A DNA stretch of 33,553 nt, taken from assembly GCF_001293525.1 (NCBI RefSeq), contig NZ_BBYR01000093.1, forward strand, positions 1-33,553. Reading direction: 5' to 3'. Origin of the DNA: Pseudideonella sakaiensis (lineage in GTDB: Bacteria; Pseudomonadota; Gammaproteobacteria; Burkholderiales; Burkholderiaceae_C). Positions 1-7,015 of the stretch are shown piece after piece. Position numbers and translations under genes: made by a program. The stretch's first letter is position 1. Every line of letters begins with the position of its first letter. Under the pieces are notes generated by a model that was not told the DNA's origin, made no database searches, and saw nothing but the letters and a program-made list of their open reading frames with translations.

Positions 1-174
1 GCGCCTGCAGGGCGCCAAGAGGCGCTCGAACAGCGGCAAGGCGGCCCGAAGCGGGCCGCACAAGGGCTGAAATCGAGCGCGTTTGCCGCATCACGAAACT
101 TGGGGTGTCAAGGCGTTGATCAGGCGATCAGCGAGTCTGGTTTTGCAGACCTTCCTTAGGCGTCACTTACGGCA
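1..174. other. Left-edge non-coding or gene-end stretch with small hairpins
   Basis: No complete gene is visible. Plus-strand frame 2 is open from the window edge to a TGA at 68-70 and encodes a short, basic, Gly/Arg/Lys-rich tail. It could be the C-terminus of a gene cut by the window, but 22 codons are too few to identify. GCGGCCC (41-47) and GGGCCGC (53-59) can form a 7-bp stem with a 5-nt loop. Composition changes near 70 from very GC-rich to clearly AT-richer, which marks the left edge of the unusual segment that follows. Confidence 0.3.
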
Positions 175-969
175 ATGTTGCGCTCCAAGCAGAAACGCAT
201 AAGCCTGCACAAGCTGCCGGTCCGGTCCCTCACATCCCGGAGTCCGACAGCCGGCAGTCAATGGGATGTCTGGCTACCCCGATTGAGTCACTTCGCCCAG
301 TTCGGCCTCTTCTTGTTTACTGTCGGGAGCCTGTATTTCACAGTGATTCCGCTCTACCAGAAGGCGGTACTGGAAGAAGCAATTGCAAAGCGTGAGATCG
401 AACTGAAGGCTCTGAATGATCGCTTCGACGCAGCCTACAAGAGGCTGAGGGCAAGTGCCGTCCGCGACTTTCAGATGCTCGCAACGCCCCACTGCGCCGG
501 TCTCTACAATCCCCCGCGAGCAGCGACGCTGCAAGCGAGCGCGGCAGAAGAGAGGACACCACGCGCAGTTTTCGTCTTCTCGGTTGACGTGAGAAGTTGC
601 CTCACCAATGTCGCCAGCGAGACAAGAGCACTGTCAGACCTGAGCGCTGCGGATCGAAGGCAATTCGACGAGGAGTTGAGCAAGGTTATCGGGCGGCTTG
701 AGGCGAAGAAAGCCAGCGCTCTTGAGGAGTACAGTAAAATTCCAGCCGAACTGACCGATGCTGAGGCCGAGGCGCTTCCAGCCGACTCATACCGTGTGCG
801 GCATCTTGAGCTAATGGCAAGAGTAAGAGGGCGAGAAGCTATGCGGCTTGCGCGAAGACGACTTGCCGCCGATTTGAAAAGAGAAGAAGTCGGGTCGGAT
901 TATGAGCGGTCAATCACTGAAGAATTGCTAGTACTTCGTAGGACCGCATGGCGAACCGACTCACCGTGA
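175..969 (+). CDS. Hypothetical single-pass membrane protein with coiled coil
   Basis: Encodes 264 residues of no family I can name with certainty. The N-terminus is basic (residues 1-20). A single hydrophobic span lies at about 39-60 and is followed directly by a charged heptad-like helix (about 62-95) that looks like a coiled coil. The rest is soluble and rich in Glu, Arg and Ala, with a Cys near 107 and another near 141. The ATG at 175 has no good Shine-Dalgarno sequence, so the start is uncertain. The gene ends 20 bases before the next small membrane-protein gene, so the two are probably cotranscribed. Base composition and codon use are unlike the downstream genes, which suggests transfer. 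I infer no function beyond membrane association with a partner. Confidence 0.6.
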   Translation: MLRSKQKRISLHKLPVRSLTSRSPTAGSQWDVWLPRLSHFAQFGLFLFTVGSLYFTVIPLYQKAVLEEAIAKREIELKALNDRFDAAYKRLRASAVRDFQMLATPHCAGLYNPPRAATLQASAAEERTPRAVFVFSVDVRSCLTNVASETRALSDLSAADRRQFDEELSKVIGRLEAKKASALEEYSKIPAELTDAEAEALPADSYRVRHLELMARVRGREAMRLARRRLAADLKREEVGSDYERSITEELLVLRRTAWRTDSP

Positions 970-989
970 CGCCTAATGGAGGATTAACA

Positions 990-1406
990 GTGGACCACAC
1001 TAGCCCACTCGCTCAGGTAGAGAAGAGTTTGAATCAGTCGATCAAGGAGCACTCAACTCTTCCTGACGGGTTTTGGTACACAACCATGACGGTGCTGCCC
1101 CTTGCAGCGACGGCATTCTCGACAGTGGCTGCAAAGCTTGAAGGCTGGTCGAACTGGGTTGCTATCGCGTCAGCATTTGCCGCCTTCTGCATTAGCCTAG
1201 AACGTGCGCTCGGGTTTGGCGCACGTTGGAGGTATCATCGAGAGATGAAGAGCGGATACTTTATTCTGCTTGATGGGATATCATTCGCCGCCATCCTGCC
1301 TGACGATCGCAAGCAGGCTTTCATGGATGACTGGTGGGCAAAACTCTTATCCATGCGAGGACGCGAAGGCGATCTCCCGAATTCTGGAGGAAGCGAGAAG
1401 AGGTGA
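990..1406 (+). CDS. Two-helix membrane protein resembling SLATT/DUF4231 family
   Basis: The chosen GTG start at 990 has an excellent ribosome-binding site (GGAGG at 978-982, 7 bases away). An in-frame ATG at 948 would overlap the previous gene and has no such site. The product is 138 residues, with two hydrophobic helices at about 28-50 and 55-73. A positively charged Arg/Trp/Tyr-rich stretch (GARWRYHREMK, 77-87) and an amphipathic tail follow. This arrangement resembles the SLATT/DUF4231 group, whose members occur beside nucleotide-second-messenger and other conflict-system genes and are thought to act as membrane effectors. No SMODS, SLOG or nuclease gene is visible beside it; the only partner is the upstream single-pass protein. 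The family call is by pattern only. Confidence 0.55.
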   Translation: MDHTSPLAQVEKSLNQSIKEHSTLPDGFWYTTMTVLPLAATAFSTVAAKLEGWSNWVAIASAFAAFCISLERALGFGARWRYHREMKSGYFILLDGISFAAILPDDRKQAFMDDWWAKLLSMRGREGDLPNSGGSEKR

Positions 1407-1421
1407 GGCCTGCCGCTGAAT

Positions 1422-1437
1422 AGGCGGCGGCCCGCCT
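1422..1437. terminator. Candidate bidirectional hairpin between convergent genes
   Basis: AGGCGG (1422-1427) and CCGCCT (1432-1437) form a perfect 6-bp stem with a 4-nt loop. It lies in the 45-base gap between the plus-strand membrane-protein gene and the minus-strand oxidoreductase gene, which end toward each other. There is no T-tract, so this is not a classical intrinsic terminator; position is the main support. Confidence 0.35.
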
Positions 1438-1451
1438 CCGCCCCAGCCCCC

Positions 1452-2801
1452 TCAGCGCCCCCCCGCCCCAAACAACCGCTCCATCTCCCGCCTCACCCGA
1501 TAAGCCGCCGTCCCGGTATCGATCGCGACGTCGTCCCAGGTGACGCAGGCGCCCTGGGCGACCGGGCGCAGCAGTTTCACCTGGTGCGCGAGGCCCAGCG
1601 GGACGCCGCCGATGGCCACCGAGGTGGCGGCGGGCAGGAGCTTGCCCCAGACGGTGTAGCCGCCTTCGCCGTCGAGCATTTCGCCGGGCGCGAGGTCGCG
1701 CTTGGCGGTGGCGACGACGTCGGCGCCCCATTGGGTGGCGACGCCGGTGGGCTCGCCGCGCAGCGCGACGCTGGCCACGGACTGGCCGACCTCGAGGCCG
1801 ATCAGGTGCCAGCGCTTGTAGAGGGTGAAGTAGCGGCCGCTCGGGTCGGTGTGGGCGTTGTATTCCTCGAAGCAGTGCTTGACGTAGTCGGTCTCGGCCT
1901 CGACGGTCACCCACACGCCCATGCGGATGTCGTAGGGGATGCGGCGGCCGTCGGTCTCGAGCGAGGAGATGACCTCGACCATGCCCTTGCGCTCGAGCAC
2001 GCCGCCCTCGCTGCGCGGCCGGGTGACGTAGGGGATGTCCTCGACGCTGGCCGGCGGGTAGAGCAGGCCGTCGCTGGGCACGCCCAGGCCGGTGGCGTTC
2101 GCGACCGCGGTCGATTCGATCGAGGGCTTGGAGCCGTCGAGGAAGCTGTTGAACATCTTCGGGTTGAGGCCGCCGCGCTCGGCCTGCGCGGGGCTGAGGC
2201 CGTAGTAGCCCCAGACGGTCTCGGGCGTGGACTGCGCGAAGTGCGGCAGCCACTTGTGGCCGCGGCCGGCGGCGACCACCGGGAAGCCGCAGGTGCGCGC
2301 CCAGTCGACCAGGTCGCAGATCAGCGCCGGCTGGTCGCCGAAGGCGAGCGAGTACAGCACGCCGGCCTCCTCGGCGCGGCGCGCGAGCAGCGGGCCGCAG
2401 AAGGCGTCGGCCTCGACGGTGACGTTGACCACGTGCTTGCGCTCGGCGAAGGCCGCCAGGCAGTGGTCGACCGCGTGCACCGGCGAGCCGGTGCACTCGA
2501 CCACCACGTCGATCGCCGGGTGGCGCACCAGCGCCTGCCAGTCGTCGCCGACGTGGGTGCTGCCGCGGCGCAGCGCGTCGTCGATCGACGCGGCGTCGAG
2601 CCGCTCGGCGGACCAGCCGACGCGCTCGAGGTTGCGCCGCGCGCCGGCCGGCGAGAGGTCGGCGATCGCGGCCAGGTGCACGCCGGGGGTGCGCGGCACC
2701 TGGGCCAGGTACATCGAGCCGAACTTGCCGGCGCCGATCAGGCCGACGCGGATCGGGCGCCCCTCGGCGGCGCGCTGCTGCAGCTTGCGGTGGAGGCTCA
2801 T
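1452..2801 (-). CDS. NAD(P)-dependent oxidoreductase with C-terminal SAF domain (DRL/homoserine-dehydrogenase-like)
   Basis: 449 residues. The N-terminus carries a Rossmann dinucleotide-binding motif (GLIGAGKFG, residues 20-28) in a fold like homoserine dehydrogenase and the Gfo/Idh enzymes. The last third looks like a SAF (antifreeze-like) domain, and the protein ends in a conserved RREME-type motif. The layout resembles the DXR-like (DRL) group, of which one Brucella member makes methylerythritol phosphate, but most relatives have unknown substrates, so I do not assign that reaction. The gene is the last of a minus-strand operon; its ATG is 10 bases downstream of the dioxygenase stop. The neighbouring 2-oxoglutarate dioxygenase and GntR/FCD repressor suggest a small inducible catabolic or modification pathway. 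Confidence 0.8.
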   Translation of the reverse strand: MSLHRKLQQRAAEGRPIRVGLIGAGKFGSMYLAQVPRTPGVHLAAIADLSPAGARRNLERVGWSAERLDAASIDDALRRGSTHVGDDWQALVRHPAIDVVVECTGSPVHAVDHCLAAFAERKHVVNVTVEADAFCGPLLARRAEEAGVLYSLAFGDQPALICDLVDWARTCGFPVVAAGRGHKWLPHFAQSTPETVWGYYGLSPAQAERGGLNPKMFNSFLDGSKPSIESTAVANATGLGVPSDGLLYPPASVEDIPYVTRPRSEGGVLERKGMVEVISSLETDGRRIPYDIRMGVWVTVEAETDYVKHCFEEYNAHTDPSGRYFTLYKRWHLIGLEVGQSVASVALRGEPTGVATQWGADVVATAKRDLAPGEMLDGEGGYTVWGKLLPAATSVAIGGVPLGLAHQVKLLRPVAQGACVTWDDVAIDTGTAAYRVRREMERLFGAGGR

Positions 2802-2811
2802 CGGGCGTTCC

Positions 2812-3684
2812 TCAGGCGACCTGCTTCAGCTCGACCGGCGAGGTCACCAGCGCGCTGGCGGGCATGCCGTCGCGCCACGGCAGCTCGACCGGCGTCTCGG
2901 CCAGCAGGCAGTCGTCGGGCAGGCAGCTGATCGGCGTGAAGTCGCGGTGCGCGATGTACTCCGGCCGCTTGTGGCGGCGGATGTGGTTGCTGACCGCGCA
3001 CAGGCTCAGGTAGACGCTGACGCGGTTCCACGGCGACAGGTTGCTGGTGGACGCGTGCAGCAGGCAGGAATGGAACATGATCATCGAGCCGGCCGGGCCG
3101 GTCGGCGACACGATGCCGCCGTCCTTGCCGCCGGCGCGCGCGACCAGCTCGGTGATCAGCGCGTGGTCGACCGTCCACAGCGGGTAGCTGGTCGTCGTCA
3201 GGTCGTGCTTGGCGTCGACCACGCCCTTGCGGTGGCTGCCCGGGATGAACATCAGCGGGCCGTTGAAGGCGTTCACGTCGTCGAGGAAGACGGCGATGTT
3301 CATCGCGCGCGGCTCGGGCATCAGGTCGTCGTTCAGCCAGGTGCCGTAGTCCTGGTGCCACTGCCAGACGTCGCCCTCGAAGGCCATCTTGCCGTTGATC
3401 TTGTACTGGTGCATGTACAGCGGCTCGCCGAGCACCTGCTGCACCGGCTCGATCATGCGCGGGTGGCGGCCGAGGCGCGCGAAGGGCGCGCTGTAGAGGT
3501 GGGCGGCGAAGTTGGTGCGCACCGCGTCGGAGCCGCGCTCGCGCACGTTGTAGGCCTCGCGGCGGGCATAGAGCTGCGGCACCTCCTCCACCAGGCGCGC
3601 GGTTTCCTCGGGCGTGAAGTGGCCGGGGAAGAAGAGGTAGCCGTCGCGGTCGAATTGCGCGAGCTGCTCGGCGCTGAGTCTCAT
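2812..3684 (-). CDS. Phytanoyl-CoA dioxygenase (PhyH) family Fe(II)/2-oxoglutarate oxygenase
   Basis: 290 residues. A double-stranded beta-helix oxygenase is indicated by the HxD facial-triad motif WHQDYGTW (H110, D112), the distal H210 in a FHSCLLHAS segment, and R221 as the likely 2-oxoglutarate contact. The NGPLMFIPGSH stretch (141-151) is typical of the PhyH/ectoine-hydroxylase superfamily. It should hydroxylate a small substrate using O2 and 2-oxoglutarate; the substrate cannot be read from sequence. The ATG at 3684 overlaps the stop of the upstream GntR gene by 4 bases, indicating translational coupling. All metal and cosubstrate residues are present, so it should be active. A minus-strand frame open further upstream is a shadow of the GntR gene. 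Confidence 0.85.
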   Translation of the reverse strand: MRLSAEQLAQFDRDGYLFFPGHFTPEETARLVEEVPQLYARREAYNVRERGSDAVRTNFAAHLYSAPFARLGRHPRMIEPVQQVLGEPLYMHQYKINGKMAFEGDVWQWHQDYGTWLNDDLMPEPRAMNIAVFLDDVNAFNGPLMFIPGSHRKGVVDAKHDLTTTSYPLWTVDHALITELVARAGGKDGGIVSPTGPAGSMIMFHSCLLHASTSNLSPWNRVSVYLSLCAVSNHIRRHKRPEYIAHRDFTPISCLPDDCLLAETPVELPWRDGMPASALVTSPVELKQVA

Positions 3685-4388
3685 GGGGTGTCTCCGTGCG
3701 GGGTGGGGAAGGGCGGGTGCGCGTCGGCCGCGCGGCCGAGCATCCCGGTGATGAAGTCGCTGGCGCGCTGGTCGTGTCCGGCCATCAGCTCGGCGGCGCG
3801 CGCCTCGTCGCCGTCGGCGATCGCGTCGACGATCGCCGCATGCTCGTCCCAGACCGTCTCGCGCAGCGCGGCGCGCGCCAGCACCGCGCCCATCGCGCGG
3901 CGGATGTGGCGCCAGTGCAGGTGCGCGCTGTCGGCGATCAGCGGGTTGCCGCTGGCGCGGTAGATCGCGTCGTGGAAGGCGGCGTCGGCATCGATCAGCC
4001 CGCGCACGGACTGGGCGCGCAGCGCCTCGCGGCCGGCCTGCACCAGCGCCGGGTCGAGCCGGGCGCGGGCGCGGGCCGCGAGCCGGGCGGCCAGCACGTC
4101 CAGCGCCTCGCGCACCTGGTAGACGGCGGCGATGGACGCGGCGTCCAGCGGCGTCACCTGCAGGCCGCGGCCCGGCGCATCGTTCACCAGGCCGTCGGCC
4201 TTCAGCAGGCGCAGCGCCTGCAGCACCGGCTGGCGCGACACCGCGAGCCGGCGCGCGAGCTCTTCCTGGGTCAGGCGGGCGCCGGGCGCGAGCGCGCCGT
4301 CGACGATCGCGTCGCGCAGCGCGCCGTGCACGCGGTCCACCAGGTCGGGGACGCTGTCGAGGCGGTCGAGGAGCCGGGGCGTGTGCAT
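3681..4388 (-). CDS. GntR-family transcriptional regulator, FadR/FCD subfamily
   Basis: 235 residues. The N-terminal winged helix-turn-helix (about 10-75) has the GntR pattern, including LTQEELARRLAVSRQPV, with the second helix and wing ending near GLQVTP. The rest is an all-helical FCD ligand-binding domain with the usual acidic and His metal/ligand positions (DAAFHDAIYRASGN; DEHAAIVDAI). It is first in the operon and most likely represses it until a small carboxylate-type effector binds. A perfect palindrome with a GTATAC core sits 6 bases upstream of its ATG, consistent with autoregulation. The effector is unknown, and probably related to the substrate of the dioxygenase and oxidoreductase that follow. 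Confidence 0.88.
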   Translation of the reverse strand: MHTPRLLDRLDSVPDLVDRVHGALRDAIVDGALAPGARLTQEELARRLAVSRQPVLQALRLLKADGLVNDAPGRGLQVTPLDAASIAAVYQVREALDVLAARLAARARARLDPALVQAGREALRAQSVRGLIDADAAFHDAIYRASGNPLIADSAHLHWRHIRRAMGAVLARAALRETVWDEHAAIVDAIADGDEARAAELMAGHDQRASDFITGMLGRAADAHPPFPTPHGDTP

Positions 4389-4393
4389 CGTGT

Positions 4394-4405
4394 TCTGTAT
4401 ACAGA
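4394..4405. promoter_or_regulatory. Candidate GntR/FCD operator palindrome
   Basis: TCTGTATACAGA is a perfect 12-bp palindrome, centred 11-12 bases upstream of the minus-strand GntR start codon, in otherwise extremely GC-rich DNA. The GTATAC core resembles operators of FCD-type GntR repressors. Binding here would block transcription or translation initiation of the operon. Assignment to this regulator is inference from proximity and motif type. Confidence 0.6.
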
Positions 4406-4456
4406 GTACGACGATGGCCCGGCGCGCGCACTCCGGGCAGACCCGCGGTGCGCGGG

Positions 4457-4473
4457 GCGCGGGTGGCCCGCGC
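4457..4473. terminator. Candidate hairpin downstream of the MipA-like gene
   Basis: GCGCGGG (4457-4463) and CCCGCGC (4467-4473) form a perfect 7-bp stem with a 3-base loop, starting about 15 bases past the stop codon of the minus-strand outer-membrane gene. No T-tract follows. The high background GC raises the chance of coincidental stems. Confidence 0.35.
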
Positions 4474-4488
4474 GTCGGAGGCGCCGCG

Positions 4489-5547
4489 TCAGTTCGAGCG
4501 GTCGCGCCAGGCCAGCCCGATCGACAGCTGCCAGGTGGTGCGGCGCTGCGTCAACGGGCTGTCCGCCGCGGCGCCGAGCAGGCGGCCGACGCCGGCGCCG
4601 CCGAGCAGGGCCCAGTGCGGGCCCAGCGGCACCAGCGCCGACGCGCCGAGCGAGGCCGAGACCCAGCCCGCGCCCGGTTCGTAGGCGCGGCGGCCGGTGG
4701 CCAGCGCGCTCGCGGCGTCGATGCCGTGGTGGGTGCGCAGGTAGGTGGCATCGCCCCAGGTCAGGCCGCCGCCGATGCCCCAGGTGCCGAGGTCGCCGAG
4801 CCGGTTGCCGTAGCCCAGCCCCGCGTTGGCGAGCGTGCCGCCGTGGCGGCCGAGCAGGTCGGTGGACACGCCCAGGCCCAGCCCCCAGTGCGGGTCGAGG
4901 CGGTGGCTGGCATAGAGGCGGCCGCGCAGCGTGCGGCGGATCTCCGGCAGGCCGGCGAGCGCCGGGTCGTCGGACGCGGAGCGCCCGCCGTCCAGCCGCA
5001 GCGAGGTGCCGACGCGCCAGCCGCCGCGGTCCAGCAGGTCCAGGCTGGCGCCGGAGCCGGCCGCGGCGTCGCCGCCGTCCAGCGCGCCGACGGCCCGCGC
5101 GCCCGAGGTGCTCAGGCGCAGCCGGCCGACCTGCAGCGACCACAGCGGCCGCAGCCGCAGCGACTGGCGGTCGCTGCCGGCATAGGTCGGCCCCTCGTTC
5201 AGCGTGGCGCCGAGCACGTAGGACCAGCGCGAGCGGCCGGTCTCGGCGGCCGCGGCCGCGGCCGGGACCACGGGCACGCCGGAGGTCGGCGCGGGCAGGG
5301 GCGCCGGCGCGGAGGCGGGCGCGGGCGCGGGCACGGGACCCGGCGCGGGCGTCGGCTCGGCCGCTGCGTCGGCGGCCACCGGCGCCGGGGTCGTCGCGGC
5401 CACCGGCGTCGCGTCCGCCGGCCCGCCCGCCGGGGCCGCGCCGGCGCCCGCGCAGGCGGCGGCCAGGCCGAGCAGCGCCAGGCCGCGCAGCGGCGGGCGT
5501 CGCGGGCCAGCGGGATCGGTCGGTCGGGGGTGGGCGGGCAGGCGCAT
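4489..5547 (-). CDS. MipA/OmpV-family outer-membrane protein
   Basis: With the ATG at 5547 this gives 352 residues. A twin-Arg basic n-region and hydrophobic core (about 17-38) form a Sec signal peptide. A long Pro/Ala-rich low-complexity linker (about 40-100) follows, then a glycine- and aromatic-rich beta-strand region to the C-terminus. That region opens with the MipA/OmpV-like YVLGATLNEGPTYAGSDRQS pattern (about 108-127) and has alternating strands such as WGLGLGVSTDLLGRHGG. Family members are outer-membrane barrels linked to MltA scaffolding or antibiotic and ion permeation. The frame is open upstream to 5838, but the signal peptide supports this start; no clear ribosome-binding site is seen. 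It is transcribed divergently from hoxK, and nothing ties it functionally to the hydrogenase. Confidence 0.75.
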   Translation of the reverse strand: MRLPAHPRPTDPAGPRRPPLRGLALLGLAAACAGAGAAPAGGPADATPVAATTPAPVAADAAAEPTPAPGPVPAPAPASAPAPLPAPTSGVPVVPAAAAAAETGRSRWSYVLGATLNEGPTYAGSDRQSLRLRPLWSLQVGRLRLSTSGARAVGALDGGDAAAGSGASLDLLDRGGWRVGTSLRLDGGRSASDDPALAGLPEIRRTLRGRLYASHRLDPHWGLGLGVSTDLLGRHGGTLANAGLGYGNRLGDLGTWGIGGGLTWGDATYLRTHHGIDAASALATGRRAYEPGAGWVSASLGASALVPLGPHWALLGGAGVGRLLGAAADSPLTQRRTTWQLSIGLAWRDRSN

Positions 5548-5751
5548 GGGGGCGGTCGGCAGCGGCGGAACCCGCAGCCTGCGCGCCCAGGATGAAGCCC
5601 GGCTGAAGGCGGCGCGGCCGCGGCCGCGCGGCGCCGGCGGCGACGGGTGGTCACGCAGCAGACGTTCTGGCGACATGGATGAAAGCGGGTTGACCATCGC
5701 CTGGGCGGGTGCGCTGGGGCACGTCATCGATCCCGAGAAAAAACCTTTGTG

Positions 5752-5764
5752 AATCAGTGGCTTG
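5752..5764 (+). promoter_or_regulatory. IHF-binding-site match
   Basis: AATCAGTGGCTTG fits the IHF consensus WATCARNNNNTTR at every defined position and is preceded by an A-rich run (about 5737-5743), as IHF sites often are. It lies about 40 bases upstream of the sigma-54-like element, a normal distance for DNA bending between an enhancer-bound NtrC-type activator and the polymerase. IHF is known to assist hydrogenase promoters in R. eutropha and Rhodobacter capsulatus. Confidence 0.6.
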
Positions 5765-5803
5765 CGGGTCGTCTCTGGGGTTTTCCCGCGGCGCCCCGGA
5801 ACT

Positions 5804-5819
5804 GGGCACGCGACTTGAT
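5804..5819 (+). promoter_or_regulatory. Sigma-54-like -24/-12 promoter for hoxK
   Basis: GGGCACG (5804-5810), four bases, then TTGAT (5815-5819) resembles TGGCACG-N4-TTGCW. Spacing is correct and the -24 half is near-perfect, but the -12 half has A where the normally conserved C of GC should be. It lies 58 bases before the hoxK ATG. CTTGA-N4-TCAAG (5814-5827), an inverted repeat, overlaps the -12 half and could be a regulator site or chance. The nearby IHF site and NtrC-type HoxA support a sigma-54 promoter here; the exact element is less sure. Confidence 0.45.
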
Positions 5820-5876
5820 CTGTCAAGACGGTTCGCACCCGATGCGATCAGCTCCCAACGACATGGAGACCCGACG

Positions 5877-6965
5877 ATGGAGACCTTCTACGAGGTGATG
5901 CGCCGGCAGGGCATCTCGCGCCGCAGCTTCCTCAAGTACTGCTCGCTGACGGCCACCTCGCTCGGCCTCGCGCCGTCCTTCGTGCCGCAGATCGTGCACG
6001 CGATGGAGACCAAGCCGCGCACCCCGGTGCTGTGGCTGCACGGCCTGGAGTGCACCTGCTGCTCGGAGTCCTTCATCCGCTCGGCCCACCCGCTGGCCAA
6101 GGACGTGGTGCTGTCCATGATCTCGCTCGACTACGACGACACGCTGATGGCCGCGGCCGGCCACCAGGCCGAGGCGATCCTGGACGAGATCATCGCCAAG
6201 TACAAGGGCAACTACATCCTGGCGGTGGAGGGCAACCCGCCGCTCAACGAGGACGGGATGTACTGCATCCAGTCCGGCCGGCCCTTCATCGAGAAGCTGC
6301 GCCGCGTCGCGGCCGACTGCAAGGCGATCATCAGCTGGGGCTCCTGCGCGAGCTGGGGCTGCGTGCAGGCCGCCAAGCCGAACCCGACGCGCGCGACGCC
6401 GGTGCACCAGGTGATCCACGACAAGCCGATCATCAAGGTGCCCGGCTGCCCGCCGATCGCCGAGGTGATGACCGGCGTCATCACCTACATGCTGACCTTC
6501 GACCGCCTGCCCGAGCTGGACCGCCAGGGCCGGCCGAAGATGTTCTACAGCCAGCGCATCCACGACAAGTGCTACCGGCGCCCGCACTTCGACGCCGGCC
6601 AGTTCGTCGAGGCCTTCGACGACGAGTCGGCGCGCAAGGGCTACTGCCTCTACAAGGTCGGCTGCAAGGGCCCCACCAGCTACAACGCCTGCTCCACGGT
6701 GCAGTGGAACGAGGGCACCAGCTTCCCGATCAAGGCCGGCCACGGCTGCATCGGCTGCTCCGAGGACGGTTTCTGGGACAAGGGCTCGTTCTACGACCGC
6801 CTGACCGACATCCACCAGTTCGGCATCGAGGCCAACGCGGACCGCGTCGGCGCCACGGCGGCCGGCGTGGTCGGCGCCGCGGTGGTGGCCCATGCCGCGG
6901 CCTCGGCCATCAAGCGCGCCACGCAGAAGAGGGACGACCGCCCGGTCGAGACCTCGTCGCACTGA
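5877..6965 (+). CDS. hoxK: Membrane-bound [NiFe]-hydrogenase small subunit (HoxK/HupS), six-cysteine O2-tolerant type
   Basis: 362 residues. The ATG at 5877 has GGAG at 5865-5868; the frame upstream is a shadow. Residues 1-42 are a Tat signal with SRRSFLK (14-20), so the folded heterodimer is exported by the twin-arginine pathway. Mature numbering (minus 42) puts cysteines at 17, 19, 20, 115, 120 and 149 (precursor 59, 61, 62, 157, 162, 191), exactly the six that hold the [4Fe-3S] proximal cluster of O2-tolerant hydrogenases. The medial and distal cluster region (about 225-300) has the expected His/Cys pattern. A hydrophobic Ala/Val/Gly helix near 322-345 anchors the protein to the membrane beside HoxZ. 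It relays electrons from the HoxG active site to cytochrome b. Confidence 0.97.
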   Translation: METFYEVMRRQGISRRSFLKYCSLTATSLGLAPSFVPQIVHAMETKPRTPVLWLHGLECTCCSESFIRSAHPLAKDVVLSMISLDYDDTLMAAAGHQAEAILDEIIAKYKGNYILAVEGNPPLNEDGMYCIQSGRPFIEKLRRVAADCKAIISWGSCASWGCVQAAKPNPTRATPVHQVIHDKPIIKVPGCPPIAEVMTGVITYMLTFDRLPELDRQGRPKMFYSQRIHDKCYRRPHFDAGQFVEAFDDESARKGYCLYKVGCKGPTSYNACSTVQWNEGTSFPIKAGHGCIGCSEDGFWDKGSFYDRLTDIHQFGIEANADRVGATAAGVVGAAVVAHAAASAIKRATQKRDDRPVETSSH

Positions 6966-7015
6966 GCGCACCGCTTCCACTGACCGCAGAACGACGAGAA
7001 GGACCGAGGGAGACC

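Larger units (their letters stand above)
70..1410. other. AT-richer segment, possible acquired island
   Basis: By eye this segment has far more A and T, including at third codon positions, than the extremely GC-rich remainder of the window. It contains only the two small membrane-protein genes. No integrase, transposase, tRNA or flanking direct repeat is visible, so horizontal acquisition is inferred from composition alone. The right edge coincides with the convergent GC-rich oxidoreductase gene. Confidence 0.5.
5548..5876. promoter_or_regulatory. Divergent intergenic control region of the hydrogenase operon
   Basis: This 329-base stretch separates the divergent MipA-like gene from hoxK and holds no convincing gene. 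The hoxK-proximal part (about 5735-5870) is less GC-rich and carries an A-tract, an IHF-type site, a sigma-54-like element and a Shine-Dalgarno sequence (GGAG, 5865-5868). The upstream half (about 5560-5720) is where HoxA enhancer sites would be expected, but I could not define one with confidence. Confidence 0.6.

Noticed and set aside
1584-2930. Long plus-strand open frame opposite the oxidoreductase gene
   Set aside because: It is a composition shadow rich in Val/Ala/Gly/Arg with no family pattern; the minus-strand protein has clear Rossmann and SAF features.
5689-5725. Sigma-70 promoter from the TTGACC hexamer upstream of hoxK
   Set aside because: No acceptable -10 hexamer lies at 16-18 bases, and the site is about 185 bases from hoxK.
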